Below, piece by piece: positions 5,539 to 6,497 of a stretch of 6,497 bases of DNA. A model generated the notes under the pieces. The model did no database searches, had not been told where the DNA came from, and saw only the letters and a program-made list of their open reading frames with translations. How positions within the stretch are numbered: the stretch's first letter is position 1; every line of letters begins with the position of its first letter. Both the position numbers and the translations under genes were made by a program. Origin of the DNA: Cocleimonas sp. Its GTDB lineage: Bacteria > Pseudomonadota > Gammaproteobacteria > Thiotrichales > Thiotrichaceae. The stretch is from positions 1 through 6,497 of the forward strand of contig JAGLBQ010000311.1 in the NCBI GenBank assembly GCA_023146675.1, in the 5' to 3' direction.

Positions 5539-6497
5539 ATGAACAAAGACACGGATGATTTACGCATCAATAAAATAATTCCCGTTATTTCACCAGCGGC
5601 ACTACAAGGTGAGTTTCCAATAACTACAACGGCTAGCAATACCGTGCATAACGCACGCAAAGAGGCGCATAATATTCTTCATGGTGAAGATGACCGCTTA
5701 TTAGTCGTTGTTGGTCCTTGTTCTATTCATGACCCCGAAGCGGCAATGGAGTATGCAGACAAACTGCTTGCGTTACGTGAAGAGTTAAAGGATCAATTGC
5801 ATATTATTATGCGTGTCTATTTTGAAAAGCCACGTACTAGTATTGGCTGGAAAGGACTGATTAATGACTCTGATTTATTGGGTCAGTTTGATATTAATAA
5901 GGGTCTGGGCGTCGCGCGTAAATTATTGTTGGATTTGTCTGATAAGGGCATGCCCGCAGCAACAGAATATCTTGATCTGATTACGCCACAGTACATTGCT
6001 GACTTAGTTAGTTGGGCAGCCATTGGTGCGCGTACCACCGAGAGTCAAGGGCATCGTGAATTGTCATCGGGAGTCTCCTGCCCGATAGGCTTTAAAAATG
6101 GCACTAATGGCAATGTTGATGTGGCGATTAATGCAATTCAAGCCGCATCTCAACCGCATCATTTTTTATCCGTGACTAAAGAAGGTCAATCGGCTATTTT
6201 TGCAACCAACGGTAATGAAGATTGCCATGTGATTTTACGGGGTGGTAATGAGCGCGCTAATTATGATTCCGTTAGTATTGAAGCGACCATAGATGACATT
6301 AAACAACAGAATTTACCACCGCATTTAATGGTTGATTTTAGTCATGCTAATAGTGGTGGTGATTATAATAATCAGGTTAAAGTTGGCAGTCATATAGCGG
6401 CTCATATAAGCACAGGAAGCCATGATGTTTGTGGTGTGATGATTGAAAGCCACTTAGTGGCAGGTCGTCAAAATGGTGAAGGTAAAGCAAAAGAAGA
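5539..6497 (+). CDS. aroG: 3-deoxy-7-phosphoheptulonate (DAHP) synthase, AroG-type, 3' partial
   Basis: Class I DAHP synthase condenses phosphoenolpyruvate with erythrose 4-phosphate, the entry step of the shikimate/aromatic amino acid pathway. The window holds 319 codons of about 350; the C-terminus, including the last metal-binding aspartate, lies beyond it. Visible motifs are MNKDTDDLRI at the N-terminus, VVVGPCSIHDP with metal ligand C61, RVYFEKPRT (K97), GARTTESQ (R165), GFKNGT (K186), VILRGG (R234), VDFSHANS (H269) and MIESHL (E303). Numbering tracks E. coli AroG with one inserted residue after R234. S180 and S211 match the phenylalanine-sensitive AroG enzyme better than AroF. An upstream overlapping ATG (5535) leads to a stop after seven codons; the ATG at 5539 follows AAGAGA at a good distance. 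It lies 16 bp after hisG, probably in the same transcript. The AroG subtype is less certain than the enzyme class. Confidence 0.93.
   Translation, partial: MNKDTDDLRINKIIPVISPAALQGEFPITTTASNTVHNARKEAHNILHGEDDRLLVVVGPCSIHDPEAAMEYADKLLALREELKDQLHIIMRVYFEKPRTSIGWKGLINDSDLLGQFDINKGLGVARKLLLDLSDKGMPAATEYLDLITPQYIADLVSWAAIGARTTESQGHRELSSGVSCPIGFKNGTNGNVDVAINAIQAASQPHHFLSVTKEGQSAIFATNGNEDCHVILRGGNERANYDSVSIEATIDDIKQQNLPPHLMVDFSHANSGGDYNNQVKVGSHIAAHISTGSHDVCGVMIESHLVAGRQNGEGKAKE

Overview
The window looks like chromosome from an AT-rich gammaproteobacterium. The MurA, short-form HisG and AroG-type DAHP synthase proteins are all proteobacterial in character. A Thiotrichales- or Methylococcales-like host is a guess from the style of the ATPase genes, not something I can prove here.

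Layout. Positions 1-528 are a decayed accessory stretch. On the minus strand they carry a frameshifted, stop-interrupted N-terminal fragment of an ISKra4-type transposase (112-379). From 529 to 3279 two P-loop ATPase reading frames lie head to tail on the minus strand. The larger (529-3111, 860 aa) has an intact Walker A/B ATPase domain, a winged helix, and a C-terminal solenoid with six almost identical 33-residue Sel1/TPR-like repeats. Directly upstream, in the same frame and separated only by one TAG codon, is a 55-codon piece of a second ATPase (3112-3279) that stops inside its own P-loop. Positions 3280-3613 are the divergent intergenic region. It contains two related TTGACAAA-N6-TTTGTCAA palindromes 53 bp apart next to the ATPase genes, and a TATAAT-type promoter candidate facing the plus-strand genes.

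From 3614 to the window end is a tightly packed plus-strand set: murA (peptidoglycan precursor synthesis), hisG (first step of histidine synthesis, short form) and an aroG-like DAHP synthase (first step of the shikimate pathway, cut off by the window end). Gaps are 4 and 16 bp, so co-transcription is likely. All three are committed-step enzymes; MurA and DAHP synthase both consume phosphoenolpyruvate.

The most interesting part is the ATPase locus. It combines a repeat array that varies only at focal positions, a broken sister ATPase, a duplicated translation start and a paired-palindrome control region. This suggests a recently rearranged signalling or conflict-type NTPase next to a housekeeping operon. 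No effector domain or partner gene is visible, so a defence role remains a hypothesis.
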